Shown here: piece by piece, positions 62,686 to 64,000 of the stretch | How positions within the stretch are numbered: position 1 is the stretch's first letter | Layout of the letters: every line of letters starts with the position of its first letter | NCBI RefSeq assembly: GCF_022440845.1 | Contig: NZ_JAKNTO010000001.1 | Span: forward strand, 3,162,001-3,226,000 | Source of the DNA: Ruminococcus sp. OA3 | Lineage (GTDB): Bacteria; Bacillota; Clostridia; Lachnospirales; Lachnospiraceae | Reading direction: 5' to 3' | DNA length: 64,000 nt | Position numbers and translations under genes: made by a program | The notes under the pieces: model-generated | What the model was told of the DNA's origin: nothing | What the model saw: the letters and a program-made list of their open reading frames with translations, nothing else | Database searches by the model: none

Positions 62686-63554
62686 TCCTCCTGTTTCTCC
62701 CAGAAACGCTGCAGCAGCAGCACAAATGCAACAAATACAATCGTGATACAGACTGCCGCCGCCGCCATTTTATCGATCTCCAGCTTGGTAAACCAGTTGT
62801 TAAAGATGTGCTGGAGAAGGTACATGTTCTGCTGCGGATAAGCTCCGGCTACCAGATAGGCCTCCCGGAATACCTTAAAGGAATTCAAAAAAGATAATAC
62901 TGTGATTGTATACAGTACCGGCTTCAGTCCCGGGAGCACTACGTGGAAAAAACACTGAAACTCCGATGCACCATCCACTCTGGCAGCCTCTTTTAATTCC
63001 TCCGGTACATTGTGCAGGCCTGCCAGCCAGAGTATGATGGTATATCCCATGTTCTTCCACAGATAGCTGATGATCAGTACCCAGAAAGATGCATCACTCC
63101 CCAGCCAGTCCACCGCACTCAATCCCAGTGATGCAAGCCCCGCATTGATCAGGCCGTTTACATGAAACATCATCTTCCAGATCAGTACCACCGCCGCGGT
63201 GGGCACTGCCATTGGCAGCAGGTACACCGATTTCAGCCCCCTGATTTTTTTACATCCATTTAATGCCAGTGAGATCACAAGTGAGATCAGAAGCAGCAGC
63301 GGAAGCCCGACGGCCACAAATTTCAACGTATTTTTGACCGCCGCCAGGAATGCCTGATTCGTAAAAACTTCCCGGTAATTCGCAATCCCGCAGAACTTCC
63401 CCGTCACTGCAGTCTGAAAAGAACGTTTTCCCACATCCGCAAACGGTATCAGTACAAAGATGGCCACGCCTGCCAGACTTGGCAGCAGAAACCATACCCT
63501 ACTCCTGTAGATGAATCGAAATTTTCTGTACAATTTCCCCAGTACAATCTTCAA
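62682..63554 (-). CDS. Carbohydrate ABC transporter permease (MalF/UgpA type)
   Basis: This is the first permease of the sugar importer. The 290-residue protein has six membrane segments (first FLLPSLAGVAIFVLIPFA) and the EAA loop EELKEAARVDGASEFQCFFHVVLPGLKPV. The start is a TTG 7 bp after GGGGGAG, inside the last 56 bp of the binding-protein gene, so translation is strongly coupled. The substrate cannot be told. Confidence 0.95.
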   Translation of the reverse strand: MKIVLGKLYRKFRFIYRSRVWFLLPSLAGVAIFVLIPFADVGKRSFQTAVTGKFCGIANYREVFTNQAFLAAVKNTLKFVAVGLPLLLLISLVISLALNGCKKIRGLKSVYLLPMAVPTAAVVLIWKMMFHVNGLINAGLASLGLSAVDWLGSDASFWVLIISYLWKNMGYTIILWLAGLHNVPEELKEAARVDGASEFQCFFHVVLPGLKPVLYTITVLSFLNSFKVFREAYLVAGAYPQQNMYLLQHIFNNWFTKLEIDKMAAAAVCITIVFVAFVLLLQRFWEKQED

Positions 63555-64000
63555 TCTCTTTCTCCCCCGTCAGAGCCTGTGCACCGATGGTTATGATCTC
63601 TTCCTTCAGACTGTCGTCCGTAACAGCCGGTACCTTAAGAGTCTCAATCAGGTCTCTGAACTGCTTCTTTTCCGCGTCATTCGGCCAGACGACATCAAGC
63701 CGTATCTCATTTCCGTCACGGTCCATAATCCCTGCCCCCTCCATTGATCCCGGAATGGGATTGGTGGCAAAGCTGTCAAAAGCCTCTGCATTGACCGGAA
63801 AACCATCTCTCAGATCTTTACTCTGAACTTCTGTACCCAACAGCGTTTCCATCCATGACATGGCAAGCTCCTGGTTTTCAGAGTTTACGCTGACGCCGAT
63901 GATCCCGGACGGAGAAAATACATCTGAGGACTGTCCGTTAAACGCCCGGTAAGTATTCCCCTCCATTTGACGGTTGACCGCCAATACAGAATTCAGATCA
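63499..64000 (-). CDS. Sugar ABC transporter solute-binding protein, C-terminal part
   Basis: The frame is open at the right edge and ends at 63499; the last 166 or so residues are visible. It has the character of family 1 extracellular solute-binding proteins: SSDVFSPSGIIGVSVNSENQELAMSWMETLLGTEVQSK, GFPVNAEAFDSF and a helical C-terminal end. It would carry the sugar to the two permeases downstream. The N-terminal lipoprotein signal is outside the window. Confidence 0.85.
   Translation of the reverse strand, partial: DLNSVLAVNRQMEGNTYRAFNGQSSDVFSPSGIIGVSVNSENQELAMSWMETLLGTEVQSKDLRDGFPVNAEAFDSFATNPIPGSMEGAGIMDRDGNEIRLDVVWPNDAEKKQFRDLIETLKVPAVTDDSLKEEIITIGAQALTGEKEIEDCTGEIVQKISIHLQE

Noticed and set aside
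1-64000. CRISPR array, rRNA or tRNA genes
   Set aside because: No regularly spaced repeats and no tRNA- or rRNA-like stretches were seen in reading.

Overview
The window looks like chromosome of an anaerobic, endospore-forming member of the Clostridia, most likely Lachnospiraceae. The reasons are the complete spoIIIAA-AH operon, spo0A, spoIVB and cotJ genes (spore formation), rubrerythrin, superoxide reductase and pyruvate formate-lyase (anaerobic life), and the recN-argR-nadK-tlyA-dxs-ispA-xseB-xseA-nusB-asp23 gene order typical of that group. Genus cannot be decided from the sequence alone. No tRNA, rRNA or CRISPR array was seen.

Layout. 1-11.8 kb: end of aroC, a lactonase, an RluA-type pseudouridine synthase, a prepilin peptidase, the oxidative-stress pair rubrerythrin/superoxide reductase, an M20 dipeptidase, a three-gene set of two membrane proteins plus yaaA, an HPr-like protein, a small secreted protein and an AlkA-type glycosylase. 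11.8-13.6 kb: a short AT-rich accessory stretch with an XRE regulator, two orphan genes and a remnant of an IS256-type transposase. 13.6-30.1 kb: minus-strand housekeeping and sporulation-control genes: rny, recX, recA (with a LexA box), glgA, spo0A (with a 0A box), spoIVB, recN, argR, nadK, tlyA, dxs, ispA, xseB, xseA, nusB and asp23. 30.1-46.2 kb: prfC, a DJ-1-like protein, the spoIIIA operon, a phosphopantetheinyl transferase, a UvrD-type helicase, gltX, acpP, an ftsW/rodA gene, a membrane glycerophosphodiesterase and an MBL hydrolase.

46.2-58.7 kb is the accessory region of most interest. An intact IS481-like element (46261-47328) has terminal inverted repeats and is flanked by a 25-bp exact direct repeat. 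It is followed by cotJA, cotJB and only the first 37 codons of cotJC. The next part of CotJC (residues 30-63) appears 5.07 kb downstream, in the same orientation and frame, beyond a serine recombinase and a small possible directionality factor. The two broken ends share a short core (GGTCCGGA), and joining them there restores the CotJC reading frame. The 5-kb segment therefore has the form of a skin-like intervening element in a spore-coat gene, and it carries the ZTP-riboswitch-controlled pflB-pflA operon as cargo. CotJC is broken again after residue 63, at a tandem TCGGTACC, and its C-terminal part is not in the window. A second serine recombinase lies 4 kb further on, so the gene may be in at least three pieces.

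58.7-64 kb: a minus-strand operon with a sugar-type ABC importer (binding protein, two permeases, MsmK/UgpC-type ATPase) in which an HlyD-type adaptor and an orphan MacB-like extracellular domain are embedded.
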